Positions 1 to 8,401 of a stretch of 64,000 nt of DNA are shown piece by piece. This DNA is from JAJEBT01 sp965214975 (lineage in GTDB: Bacteria; Pseudomonadota; Alphaproteobacteria; MPNO01; UBA830). Location of the stretch: assembly GCA_965214975.1 (NCBI GenBank), contig OZ244055.1:124001-188000 (forward strand). Reading direction: 5' to 3'. The notes under the pieces are model-generated. The model was not told the origin of the DNA. It did not search any database and saw only the letters and a list, made by a program, of their open reading frames with translations. Positions within the stretch are counted from its first letter, which is position 1. The number at the start of each line of letters is the position of its first letter. The translations under genes were made by a program, and so were the position numbers.

Positions 1-647
1 CCCCGGTTCTCTCCGTGATCCTCGGGCAGGCGGAGGCCCTCGGCCACCGTCCCGAGGGCAGCAATCCCTGCATCGGTATCAAGCGTCACCGGCGGCGCGG
101 ACGGGAACGCTTCCTGTCCCCCGGCGAGATCGCCCGCCTGAGCGGCGTCCTGGACCGCCATCGGGAACGCCGTCCCCTGGAGGCCGCGGCCGTGCGTCTT
201 CTGCTGCTGACCGGATGCCGGAAGACGGAACTCCTGACGCTTCTGTGGTCCGACTTCCGCGAGGGCAGGCTGTTCCTGCGCGACGGCAAGACCGGGCCCC
301 GCACGGTCTGGCTGTCGTCCGCCGCGCGGCGGGTTCTCGACGGCCTGCCCCGGACCTGCCGCTGGACCTTTCCGGCCAGGACCGGAGACCGGCACATGTC
401 GCAGAGCGTTCTCGACAAATTCTGGCAGAGGGTCCGGACCGAGGCGGGGATCGACGACGTCCGTCTTCACGACCTGCGCCATACCTACGCCTCCGTGGCG
501 ATGGCGCGGGGCGAGACCGTTCCGACCATCGGCAGGCTGCTCGGCCACCGCAGGCCCGGGACCACGCTCAGGTACCTCCATGCCGCGGACGCGGCGGTCC
601 GGGAGGCGGCCGAGGCGGTGGCGCCGGTTCTCGGCGGGAGGGGCTGA
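1..647 (+). CDS. Tyrosine recombinase/integrase, 5' cut by window edge
   Basis: This is the catalytic domain of a phage-integrase-family site-specific recombinase. The reading frame is open to base 1, so the N-terminal arm-binding and core-binding domains lie upstream; the GTG at 15 is probably not the true start. The active-site set is visible: the first Arg in LLLTGCRKTE, the HDLRH box, and the LLGHRRPG box followed about ten residues later by the Tyr nucleophile (LRYLH). It ends 3 bases before a second integrase on the same strand. Two integrases in tandem suggest the edge of an integrated element that uses paired recombinases, which is inference. It is catalytically complete as far as can be seen. 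Confidence 0.9.
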   Translation, partial: PVLSVILGQAEALGHRPEGSNPCIGIKRHRRRGRERFLSPGEIARLSGVLDRHRERRPLEAAAVRLLLLTGCRKTELLTLLWSDFREGRLFLRDGKTGPRTVWLSSAARRVLDGLPRTCRWTFPARTGDRHMSQSVLDKFWQRVRTEAGIDDVRLHDLRHTYASVAMARGETVPTIGRLLGHRRPGTTLRYLHAADAAVREAAEAVAPVLGGRG

Positions 648-650
648 ACG

Positions 651-1808
651 ATGACGCGCAGGATGCGGCTCAGCGACCGCGGCGTCGCCCGGCTCCGCCC
701 TGAGACGGGCGAGTACACGGTCTGGGACACCGTCGCGCCGGGTCTCGGCGTGCGCGTCCGGGCCTCCGGGCACCGGGCCTTCGTCTGCCTGGACCGTCGC
801 GGCGGCGCCCCGCGGCGCCGCACTCTCGGCCCCGCGGCCCTGATGGACGTCGCGCAGGCCCGGGCCCTGTGCCGCGACATCCGGTTCGGCGGGGAAACCG
901 GAAGCCCGCCGGAGGGCGGGACCGCGCCCCGTCCCCTGTTCCGGGATTTCGTGGCGACGACCTGGAAGGCGGAGTGTCTCGACCGGTGCAAGCCGTCCGC
1001 GCGGCACCGCGTCCGCTCGGTCCTCGGAAGCCAGCTCCTGCCCGCCTTCGGCGGCACGGCGCTCGACGGAATCTCGCGACGGGACGTCGAGCGGTGGTTC
1101 GACCGCTACAGCGCCACCGCGCCCGGCGGCGCCAACGCCGCTCTCGGTCTGCTCGGCCAGGTCATGAACCACGCCATGGTCCACGGCCACGTCCGGGCCA
1201 ACCCCGCCCGGGGCATCCGGCGCAATCCGCGCCGCCCGCGCACCCGGTTCCTGTCCGCCGACGAGGTCCGCCGTCTCCATGCCGAGCTCGACCGCTGCGT
1301 CGCCGAGCGGCCGTCCCGGCGGGACCAGGCGGACGTCATCCGTCTCCTGCTCCTCACCGGGTGCCGCCGCGGCGAGATCCTCAACCTCCGGTGGGAGGAG
1401 GTCGGCGACGGCGCGCTCGACCTCGCCGACAGCAAGACCGGTCCCAGGCGGGCGTTCCTGAACAGCGCGGCCGAGGCCGTCCTCGCGCGCCGGCCCCGGA
1501 CCGGCGGTCCCTGGGTCTTCCCCTCGCCCCGGGATCCGTCGCGGCCCCTGTCGAGGACGCTGGCGCTCTGGCCTCTCCTGCGCAGGCGCGCCGGCATCGA
1601 GGACGCGCGGCTCCACGATCTCAGGCACACTGTCGCCTCCCATGCCGTCCTGCGGGGCGTGCCGCTGCCGGTCGTGGCCAGGCTGCTCGGCCACAGCCGG
1701 GTCTCCATGACCCTGCGCTACGCCCATGTCCGCGACCGGGAGGTCGAGGAAGCGGCAGAGAGGATCGGAAAGGCCATCACGGCGCTCTGCGGAGGCTCCC
1801 GCCCATGA
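651..1808 (+). CDS. Tyrosine recombinase/integrase, full length
   Basis: This is a 385-residue phage-integrase-family recombinase. The N-terminal ~75 residues resemble the DUF4102-type arm-binding region of P4-like integrases (a VAPGLGVRVRASG stretch). A SAM-like core-binding segment follows at about 100-190, and the catalytic domain lies at about 205-375. Box I Arg is in LLLTGCRRGE, HDLRHT carries His and Arg, and LLGHSRVSMTLRYAH gives the second His and Tyr nucleophile. The ATG lies 3 bases after the stop of the upstream integrase, so the two are likely cotranscribed. Both catalytic domains look active. I could not identify an attachment site, and the neighbouring tRNA-Gln at 7655 is too far away to claim one. 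Confidence 0.92.
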   Translation: MTRRMRLSDRGVARLRPETGEYTVWDTVAPGLGVRVRASGHRAFVCLDRRGGAPRRRTLGPAALMDVAQARALCRDIRFGGETGSPPEGGTAPRPLFRDFVATTWKAECLDRCKPSARHRVRSVLGSQLLPAFGGTALDGISRRDVERWFDRYSATAPGGANAALGLLGQVMNHAMVHGHVRANPARGIRRNPRRPRTRFLSADEVRRLHAELDRCVAERPSRRDQADVIRLLLLTGCRRGEILNLRWEEVGDGALDLADSKTGPRRAFLNSAAEAVLARRPRTGGPWVFPSPRDPSRPLSRTLALWPLLRRRAGIEDARLHDLRHTVASHAVLRGVPLPVVARLLGHSRVSMTLRYAHVRDREVEEAAERIGKAITALCGGSRP

Positions 1809-2106
1809 CCCCGGGAATCCCCGCCGTCCCGGGGCCGGGAAGGGAATGCCCGGCGGTTGCCGTGAAAATGCGGGGCCCGAGATCCCGCGCCTCCCGCCCG
1901 TTGCGTTTCGGCAACGCCGCGGGGATTTTTGCGCGACCGGGCCGAAACCGCTTGCCGGCCCGGTTCCGGCGGTCTAGAAACCGCCCCGGATGCGGGCAGG
2001 TCGACGCGGTTCGACGCGACGGCATGCCCGCGGGACGGGTTGCGTGCACGGGGCGTTGCTTCGGCCCGTGTCGCGCCCCAACGAACCTCCGGGAGGAAGA
2101 GCAACG

Positions 2107-3261
2107 ATGAAGAAGCAACTTTTGGCGACGACGGCCCTTGCGGCCGCGGGCGCGGTCGCCCTGTCCGCCGGCGCGCTGGCGCAGGGGATGAAGCCGACGC
2201 TGACCGTCAACGGCCAGATCGAGTACTCCGTGGGCATCATCAGCGGCGACGGGGCCAACGACTCCGCCACCAACGACCGGACCGGCATCGACGTGAAGTC
2301 GGACAACGAGATCCACTTCAACGCCGGCGCCGCGCTCGACAACGGCATCAAGATCGCCGCGAGGGTCGAGCTGGAGGGGTTCAGCACCTCCTACGAACTC
2401 GGGGCCACCCACAACGACCAGATCGACGAGGCGTGGATCCGGGCCTCCGGCAGCTTCGGCCAGATCCAGATGGGCACCATGGACCCGGTGTCCCGGCGGA
2501 TGACCTTCGGGTATCTCGGATCGGTGTCCACGAGCGTCGGGCACAACCTCACGATGTTCAACGCCCCGGACTGGATCCCCAACCCCGCGGGGGCGAACGT
2601 CAGCCACGGCCGCGACCTGCTGGCGGACTACGCCAGCGACGCCGAATCGATCGCGTACTACACGCCGAGGTTCAGCGGCCTCCAGCTGGGCGTCTCCTAC
2701 GCCGCCGACCAGTCGGAGGACGACAACGCCACGCGGGACCGCAGCGGCAACGCCGGGTACGGTAGCACCGCGGCCACCACGAAGACGACCAAGGAGAAGG
2801 ACATCATCGGCCTGGGCGCCAACTACGTCGGCAAGTTCGGCGACGTCGGGGTCGGCGCCGCGTTCGGCTACCAGACCGCGAGCCTGTCCACCGCGGCGAA
2901 GGCCGCCGGAGCCGACAACGATCCCGTGGCGATGAACGCCGGCCTCCGCGTCGACGTGCAGAACATCAGGGTCGGCGTCGGTTACATGGAGAAGGAGACC
3001 ACGAATTCGGCGGACACCCACAACGGCTGGGATGCCGGCATCCGCTACAAGTTCGGCGCCAACAGCGCCGGGCTCAACTATCTCTTCGGCGAGGACGACG
3101 CCGGCAGGGAGAGCACGGCCACCCAGGTCGCGTTCGCGCGGACGCTGGGCCCCGGCGTGACTTGGTCGCTTTCCTTCATCTGGGCCGACTGGGACGGCGG
3201 AACGGAAGCCTCCCAGGCCGAGGGCACCGCGATTTCCTCGGGTCTCAAGATCAGGTTCTGA
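2107..3261 (+). CDS. Outer-membrane porin, alphaproteobacterial type
   Basis: This encodes a 384-residue trimeric beta-barrel porin for passive diffusion across the outer membrane. The chosen ATG gives a classic signal peptide (MKKQLLATTALAA, cleavage near ALAQ about residue 26) and follows a purine-rich ribosome site about ten bases upstream. An upstream in-frame extension to 1990 lacks a signal peptide start and was rejected. The mature part alternates Gly, Asn, Asp and aromatic residues as in barrel strands. It begins with a strand ending in NGQIEYSVGI and closes with a C-terminal Phe (GLKIRF), the BAM recognition signature. A strong terminator follows at 3291. The 298 bases upstream (1809-2106) hold no gene and should contain its promoter. 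Confidence 0.9.
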   Translation: MKKQLLATTALAAAGAVALSAGALAQGMKPTLTVNGQIEYSVGIISGDGANDSATNDRTGIDVKSDNEIHFNAGAALDNGIKIAARVELEGFSTSYELGATHNDQIDEAWIRASGSFGQIQMGTMDPVSRRMTFGYLGSVSTSVGHNLTMFNAPDWIPNPAGANVSHGRDLLADYASDAESIAYYTPRFSGLQLGVSYAADQSEDDNATRDRSGNAGYGSTAATTKTTKEKDIIGLGANYVGKFGDVGVGAAFGYQTASLSTAAKAAGADNDPVAMNAGLRVDVQNIRVGVGYMEKETTNSADTHNGWDAGIRYKFGANSAGLNYLFGEDDAGRESTATQVAFARTLGPGVTWSLSFIWADWDGGTEASQAEGTAISSGLKIRF

Positions 3262-3290
3262 CCGACCGGTCGTCGGACAGCCAGTCCGGA

Positions 3291-3327
3291 GCGGCGGGGG
3301 GTTCGCGCCCCCCGCCGCTTCCTTTTT
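3291..3327 (+). terminator. Rho-independent terminator of the porin gene
   Basis: An 11-base perfect GC stem (3291-3301 with 3308-3318) has a 6-base loop. The stem is followed by TTCCTTTTT. It lies 30 bases after the porin stop codon and separates it from the convergent guaA gene. Confidence 0.9.
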
Positions 3328-3487
3328 GCCTTGTCGACGCGGCGCGCCCGCCCAGTGTTTCCGGGGACGGGGACCGTCGCAACGGAACCGGCCGCCTCGT
3401 TCCCGCACCGCAAGGATTCCGACGCGACGCCAGTAGCCGCAACCGGATGCCCGCCGCCGCCGGCCCCTGCGGGAAACATCCCGCCGC

Positions 3488-5068
3488 TCACTCCCACTCG
3501 ATCGTCGCCGGCGGCTTCGAGGTCACGTCGTAGACCACCCGGTTGATCCCCCGCACCTCGTTCACGATGCGGTTCGCCACCCGCCCCAGGAACGCCATGT
3601 CGAACGGGTGGAAATCCGCCGTCATGCCGTCCGTCGAGGTCACCGCCCGCAGCGCGCACGCGTGCTCGTAGCTCCGGGCGTCGCCCATCACCCCGACCGT
3701 GCGCACCGGCAGCAGCACCGCGAACGCCTGCCAGATCTCGTCGTGGAGTCCCGCCGCCCGGATCTCCTCGAGATAGATCGCGTCCGCCCGGCGCAGGATC
3801 CCGAGCCTCTCCGCCGTCACCTCCCCCGGGATCCGGATCGCGAGCCCCGGCCCCGGGAACGGGTGCCGCCCCACCAGGCTCTCCGGCAGGCCGAGCACGC
3901 GCCCGAGCTCGCGCACCTCGTCCTTGAACAGCTCGCGCAGCGGCTCCACCAGCTTCATGTCCATGCGCTCGGGCAGCCCGCCCACGTTGTGGTGCGTCTT
4001 GATCGTCGCGCTCGGCCCGCCCTGCGCCGAGACCGACTCGATGACGTCGGGGTACAGCGTGCCCTGGGCCAGGAACTCCGCCCCGCCGGCCCTGCGCGCC
4101 TCCTCCTCGAACGCCTCGACGAAGGTCTCGCCGACGATCCTCCGCTTGGCCTCGGGGTCGGACACCCCCGCGAGCCGCCCGAGGAACAGCGCCGCCGCGT
4201 CGCGGCGCACGAACGGCACGTTCCAGCGGCCGCGGAACAGCCGCTCGACCTCGTCCGCCTCGCCCTCCCGCATCAGCCCGTTGTCGACGAGCACGCACAG
4301 CAGCCGCCCGCCCACGGCCTCGTGCAGGAGCGCCGCGGTCACCGAGGAATCGACGCCGCCGGACAGCCCGCACAGCACCCGGCCGCCGCCGACCCGGGCC
4401 CGGGCGTCGGCGACCGCGCGGTCCCGGAACGCCTCCATCGTCCAGTCCCCGCGGCAGCCCGCGGCGCGGTGGGTGAAGTTTCTCAGGAGCTCCGCGCCGC
4501 GCGGCGTGTGGACCACCTCCGGGTGGAACTGCACGCCGTAGAGCCGCCGCCGGTCGTCGGCGATCGCGGCGCAGGGCGCGCCCGCGCTCTCGCCGACGAC
4601 GCGGAACCCCGGGGGCAGGGTCTCCACGCGGTCGCCGTGGCTCATCCAGACCTGCTCCTCGGGGCCCCAGCCGCCGCCGAACAGGGCGCAGTCGGCGACC
4701 GCCCTGAGCGTCGCGCGGCCGAACTCCCGGCTCCGCGAGCCGGCCACCGTGCCGCCGAGCTGCGCCACCATCGCCTGCTGCCCGTAGCAGATGCCGAGAA
4801 CCGGCACGCCGGCCTCGAACACCGCCTCCGGCACCCGCGGCGCGCCGTCGTCGAGGACCGAGGCCGGGCCGCCCGACAGGACCACCGCCCGCGGCGCGAA
4901 CGCCGCGAGATCCGCGGCCGTCACCCGGTCGACCGGGCGGATCTCGCTGTAGACCCCGCTCTCGCGCACCCGGCGCGCGATGAGCTGCGTCACCTGCGAC
5001 CCGAAGTCCACGATCAGGACGCGGTCCGTCGTCGCGGCCCCCTCGGGGCCGGGCCGGGCCGCCGTCAC
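3488..5068 (-). CDS. guaA: GMP synthase (glutamine-hydrolysing)
   Basis: GuaA converts XMP to GMP in the cytoplasm using glutamine and ATP. The product is 526 residues, as usual for the family. The class I glutamine amidotransferase domain occupies about 15-200, with the nucleophile in GICYGQQ (Cys94) and the His182/Glu184 pair in HPEVV. The ATP pyrophosphatase P-loop is SGGVDSS at 236-242. The dimerisation domain contains RHPFPGPGL and ends TSKPPATIEWE. The start is a GTG whose last bases overlap the guaB stop codon (GTGA, 4-base overlap), so translation is probably coupled to guaB. It is transcribed convergently with the porin. Confidence 0.97.
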   Translation of the reverse strand: MTAARPGPEGAATTDRVLIVDFGSQVTQLIARRVRESGVYSEIRPVDRVTAADLAAFAPRAVVLSGGPASVLDDGAPRVPEAVFEAGVPVLGICYGQQAMVAQLGGTVAGSRSREFGRATLRAVADCALFGGGWGPEEQVWMSHGDRVETLPPGFRVVGESAGAPCAAIADDRRRLYGVQFHPEVVHTPRGAELLRNFTHRAAGCRGDWTMEAFRDRAVADARARVGGGRVLCGLSGGVDSSVTAALLHEAVGGRLLCVLVDNGLMREGEADEVERLFRGRWNVPFVRRDAAALFLGRLAGVSDPEAKRRIVGETFVEAFEEEARRAGGAEFLAQGTLYPDVIESVSAQGGPSATIKTHHNVGGLPERMDMKLVEPLRELFKDEVRELGRVLGLPESLVGRHPFPGPGLAIRIPGEVTAERLGILRRADAIYLEEIRAAGLHDEIWQAFAVLLPVRTVGVMGDARSYEHACALRAVTSTDGMTADFHPFDMAFLGRVANRIVNEVRGINRVVYDVTSKPPATIEWE

Positions 5069-6525
5069 GGCAGCCGGTAGTTCGGGGCCTCGCGCATGAT
5101 CGAGACGTCGTGCACGTGGCTCTCGCGGTGGCCCGCCGGGGTGGCGCGCCGGAATTCGCAGTTTTGCCGCATCTCCGCGACCGAGGCGTTGCCGGTGTAG
5201 CCCATGGACGCCCGGAGCCCGCCCACGAGCTGGTGGAGCACGGTCTCCGCGGGCCCCTTGTAGGGCACCCGGCCCTCGATCCCCTCCGGCACGAGTTTCA
5301 GGGTCTCGCCGATCTCCTGCTGGAAGTACCGGTCCGCGGAACCCCGCGCCATGGCGGCGAGGGAGCCCATGCCGCGGTAGGTCTTGTAGGACCGCCCCTG
5401 GTACAGGAACGTCTCGCCGGGGCTCTCGTCGGTGCCCGCGAGAAGCGAGCCGATCATGACGCTGTCGGCGCCGGCGGCCAGCGCCTTGGCGAGGTCGCCC
5501 GAAAGGCGGACCCCGCCGTCGGCGATGGAGGGGACGCCGCGTTCCCGGCACGCCTCGGCGCATTCCAGCACGGCCGAGAACTGCGGCACGCCGACGCCGG
5601 TGACGGCGCGCGTCGTGCAGATGGAGCCGGGCCCGATCCCGATCTTGACGGCGTCGGCGCCGGCGTCGGCGAGCGCCCTCGCGCCGTCCGGCGTCGCGAC
5701 GTTGCCGGCGATCACGGCGACGCTGTTCGACATCCGCTTGATCGCCCTCACGGCGTCGAGAACGTCCCGCGAATGGCCGTGGGCGGTGTCGACGACCACG
5801 GCGTCCGCCTCCGCGTCGGCCAGCGCCTCGGCGCGGGCGCGCCCCTCGTCGCCGGCGCCGGTGGCGGCGGCGACGCGCAGCCGGCCCTTGTCGTCCTTGG
5901 TGGCGTCGGGATGGCCCTCGGCCTTCTCGATGTCCTTGACCGTGACCAGCCCGATGCAGCGGTAGGCGTCGTCCACGACGAGAAGCTTCTCGATGCGGTG
6001 CTTGTGCAGGAGGCGCCGAGCCTCGGCCATGTCGACGCCCTCGCTGACCGTGACCAGCCGGTCGCGGGTCATGAGCTCGCGCACCGGCTGGCGCGGGTTG
6101 TCGGCGAAGCGGACGTCGCGGTTGGTCAGGATGCCGCACAGCTCGCCGGAGCCGCCCTCGACCACGGGAATGCCCGAGATCCCGTGCTCCCTCATCAGCT
6201 CGAGCGCGCGGGCGAGGGTCTCGCCGGGGCCGATGGTGACCGGGTTGATCACCATCCCGGACTCGAACTTCTTGACCGCGCGCACCTCTTCGGCCTGGGC
6301 GGCGGCGTCGAGATTCTTGTGGATGACGCCGATCCCGCCCGCCTGCGCCATCGCGATCGCCATCGGCGCCTCGGTGACCGTGTCCATCGCCGCGGAAACC
6401 AGCGGGATGCCGAGGCGGATGTCCGCCGTCAGCCGCGTCGAGGTGTCCGCCCGGGCGGGAAGAACCGCCGATTCCGCGGGCACGAGAAGCACGTCGTCGA
6501 ACGCCAGGGCGTCGCGGATCTCCAT
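5065..6525 (-). CDS. guaB: IMP dehydrogenase
   Basis: GuaB oxidises IMP to XMP with NAD, the committed step to guanine nucleotides, in the cytoplasm. The 486-residue protein starts at the ATG giving MEIRDALAFDDVLL, the usual N-terminus; an upstream in-frame ATG at 6567 would sit on the promoter. A CBS-domain pair lies at about 92-205. The catalytic Cys303 is in GPGSICTT, and the flap and C-terminal ASMGYTG element are present. It is first in the guaB-guaA operon, with a well-formed sigma70-type promoter just upstream (6556-6584). Confidence 0.97.
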   Translation of the reverse strand: MEIRDALAFDDVLLVPAESAVLPARADTSTRLTADIRLGIPLVSAAMDTVTEAPMAIAMAQAGGIGVIHKNLDAAAQAEEVRAVKKFESGMVINPVTIGPGETLARALELMREHGISGIPVVEGGSGELCGILTNRDVRFADNPRQPVRELMTRDRLVTVSEGVDMAEARRLLHKHRIEKLLVVDDAYRCIGLVTVKDIEKAEGHPDATKDDKGRLRVAAATGAGDEGRARAEALADAEADAVVVDTAHGHSRDVLDAVRAIKRMSNSVAVIAGNVATPDGARALADAGADAVKIGIGPGSICTTRAVTGVGVPQFSAVLECAEACRERGVPSIADGGVRLSGDLAKALAAGADSVMIGSLLAGTDESPGETFLYQGRSYKTYRGMGSLAAMARGSADRYFQQEIGETLKLVPEGIEGRVPYKGPAETVLHQLVGGLRASMGYTGNASVAEMRQNCEFRRATPAGHRESHVHDVSIMREAPNYRLP

Positions 6526-6555
6526 GGGGCGGCCTCGCGAACGGTGCGGCATTCC

Positions 6556-6584
6556 AGTATAGGCCACGGTGCCCCGAATCCCAA
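6556..6584 (-). promoter_or_regulatory. Sigma70-type promoter of guaBA
   Basis: Read on the minus strand, TTGGGA (6584-6579) is separated by exactly 17 bases from TATACT (6561-6556). The guaB ATG lies 30 bases further on. No second element was recognised in the rest of the 218-base gap to rlmE. Confidence 0.7.
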
Positions 6585-6743
6585 CGGCGCGTCTTTCCGG
6601 AGCCGGTTTCCCGTCGCGGCCGGGGGCCGCTTCGCGGGGCCCGGACCGGCGCGACGGCGACCGAACGCGTTCCCGGACCGCCCGCCGGACGGGGCCGGAC
6701 GGGAACCGGCCCCGCGCGCCCTTCCCGGCGCCGGCGTCCGCCG

Positions 6744-7445
6744 TCAGGTCCGGCCCCCGCCCCGGAAACCCGTCGCCACGACGTAGGTCTCGGGGCTCCC
6801 GGACCGCGACGCCGCCGGCTTCACGGTCCGGACCTTCCCGAACGCCTCCCCGATCCCGCGCACCAGATCCCCGTGGGCGCCGCCCGCGAAGGCCTTGAGC
6901 ACGAAGGCTCCCCCCGGCTCCAGGATCCCCTCCGCGAAGGCGAGCGCCTCCTCGCCGAGCGCCATCGTGCGGAGATGGTCCGTCTTCCTGTGCCCGATGA
7001 CGGGGGCGGCGAGATCGCTCAGGACGACGTCGGCGGAACCGCCGACCGCGGCCCGCGCCGCCTCGAGCGCCCCGCCGCTCCGGATGTCGGCTTCCAGGAC
7101 GGTCACGCCGGCCATCGGCTCGATCCGGTCGAGGTCGATCGCGACCACCGTTCCCCCGCCCGAGACCGCTCCGACGCGGTCCGCGGCGACCTGGGCCCAG
7201 CTTCCCGGAGCGGCCCCGAGATCGACGACCCGCGACCCGCTCCGCAGCAGCCCGAACCTGTCGTCGATCTCCATCAGCTTGAAGGCCGCCCGCGACCGCA
7301 GTCCGAGACGCCGGGCCTCCCGGACGTAGGGATCGTTCAGCTGCCGGTCCAGCCAGCGGGTCGAGGAGGCCTTGCGCCGACGGGCGGTCCTGACCTTCAC
7401 GCGACGGTTCCGTCCGACGGGCGCGGGGCCCTTTCCGGCCGTCAT
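6744..7445 (-). CDS. rlmE: 23S rRNA 2'-O-ribose U2552 methyltransferase
   Basis: RlmE (FtsJ/RrmJ) methylates the 2'-OH of U2552 in the 23S rRNA A-loop using SAM, late in 50S assembly. The 233-residue protein has the SAM motif VDLGAAPGSW at about 74-83 and the K-D-K-E catalytic tetrad (Lys56, Asp144, Lys184, Glu219). The ~30-residue basic N-terminal extension is common in alphaproteobacterial homologues. The ATG chosen has GGAGG/GGAAGGG ribosome-binding sequence immediately upstream; the longer open frame to 7766 would run across the tRNA gene and was rejected. It is transcribed away from the tRNA-Gln gene. Confidence 0.95.
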   Translation of the reverse strand: MTAGKGPAPVGRNRRVKVRTARRRKASSTRWLDRQLNDPYVREARRLGLRSRAAFKLMEIDDRFGLLRSGSRVVDLGAAPGSWAQVAADRVGAVSGGGTVVAIDLDRIEPMAGVTVLEADIRSGGALEAARAAVGGSADVVLSDLAAPVIGHRKTDHLRTMALGEEALAFAEGILEPGGAFVLKAFAGGAHGDLVRGIGEAFGKVRTVKPAASRSGSPETYVVATGFRGGGRT

Positions 7446-7654
7446 GCCCCTTCCGCCTCCCTGGGGGCGCCGCCGTCGCGGGCGGCGGGCGGAACGCCCC
7501 GGGCGGGCGGGCGACCGTGCGCCCGGCGGGCCGGCCGCGGCCGGCGCGCGACGGAGGCGTCCCGGCGGAGGTTCCGGGCCCGGCGGGAATTTTCCGTTGC
7601 CTTTCGGGGAACCGTCCTGTAAACCCCGATGTCCGCGTTCCGTCGCCGGATCGC

Positions 7655-7728
7655 TGGGGAATAGTTTAACGGTAGAACGGGCGGCTCTGACCCGCTTGGT
7701 CCTGGTTCGAATCCAGGTTCCCCAGCCA
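7655..7728 (+). tRNA. tRNA-Gln (anticodon CTG)
   Basis: A full cloverleaf is readable. Acceptor TGGGGAA (7655-7661) pairs with TTCCCCA (7718-7724), and discriminator G and an encoded CCA follow at 7726-7728. The anticodon stem GGCGG/CCGCT encloses loop CTCTGAC with anticodon CTG at 7687-7689. The T-arm is CCTGG TTCGAAT CCAGG. The acceptor and T-arm are close to the Escherichia coli glutamine tRNAs. Confidence 0.95.
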
Positions 7729-7874
7729 ACCCGCTCCACCCTGCCGCGATCCCTGCCGCCCGCCACGCGGCTTGCCCGGCTTCCGGCGCGCGGGCGCGTC
7801 TGCCGGCTTCGAGGCGGGGCGGCCGTGTCATGGCCGGGAGGCCGGGATGATCGGGAGACCGCTCCGGTCGAACC

Positions 7875-8387
7875 TCATCCCGACAGCGGCACGGGGAAGC
7901 GACTCGCGATCTCGAGGCCCAGGAGCGCGAGCGCAAGCGCCAGCGTTATGTAGACGACCGCCGTCGGAATGGCTTTCCGGATCGCCCGCGCTTCCGCCCT
8001 GAGCTGGCGATCGGCGTTTTCTTGCGCGCCCGTCGCCGCGGCGGCCGCGACGGCGGCCGCCTCGCCGATGGCTTCCCTGATGGCCTGTTCCGCATTGCCG
8101 AGCCTCTCCTCGACTCTTGCGACCGCTTCCGTTGCGCGCGCGGGATCGGACTGTCGCAGAAGCGCGACCGCGTCCCGGAACGAGGCGAGGATCGCGGCCA
8201 GGGACTCGGTCGCGACCCTGGCGGATTCGGCGAGACGTTTCACCTCGAGGCCGGCGTCCTTGAGACTGCCGCCCGCGTCGCGCAGGGATTCTTCCAGTTC
8301 GGCATGGTCTTCCAGGTGCCGGACCAACGCGATGATCCGCTCCTCGTTCGCGGCGATTCGGCTCTCCAGTTCCGGCAAGACGCTCAT
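7875..8387 (-). CDS. Coiled-coil protein with C-terminal membrane anchor, unknown function
   Basis: I do not recognise a named family. The 170-residue protein is almost entirely helical, with heptad-rich, Glu/Ala/Arg-rich sequence from about 5 to 135. A single hydrophobic segment follows (AVVYITLALALALLGLEIA, about 142-160) with a short tail, so it should be a tail-anchored inner-membrane protein. The ATG has a GGGAG ribosome site. It starts 14 bases after the stop of the large RecQ-type helicase gene on the same strand, so the two form an operon. The pairing with a helicase/nuclease-like protein suggests a membrane partner in the same process, possibly defence; that is inference. Confidence 0.8.
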   Translation of the reverse strand: MSVLPELESRIAANEERIIALVRHLEDHAELEESLRDAGGSLKDAGLEVKRLAESARVATESLAAILASFRDAVALLRQSDPARATEAVARVEERLGNAEQAIREAIGEAAAVAAAAATGAQENADRQLRAEARAIRKAIPTAVVYITLALALALLGLEIASRFPVPLSG

Positions 8388-8401
8388 GTCGCGCTCCCTT
8401 G

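Noticed and set aside
1990..2106. Extended N-terminus of the porin
   Set aside because: It would bury the signal peptide inside the protein; the ATG at 2107 is preceded by a ribosome site.
7446..7766. Upstream extension of RlmE on the minus strand
   Set aside because: It would be translated across the tRNA-Gln gene and has no family support.
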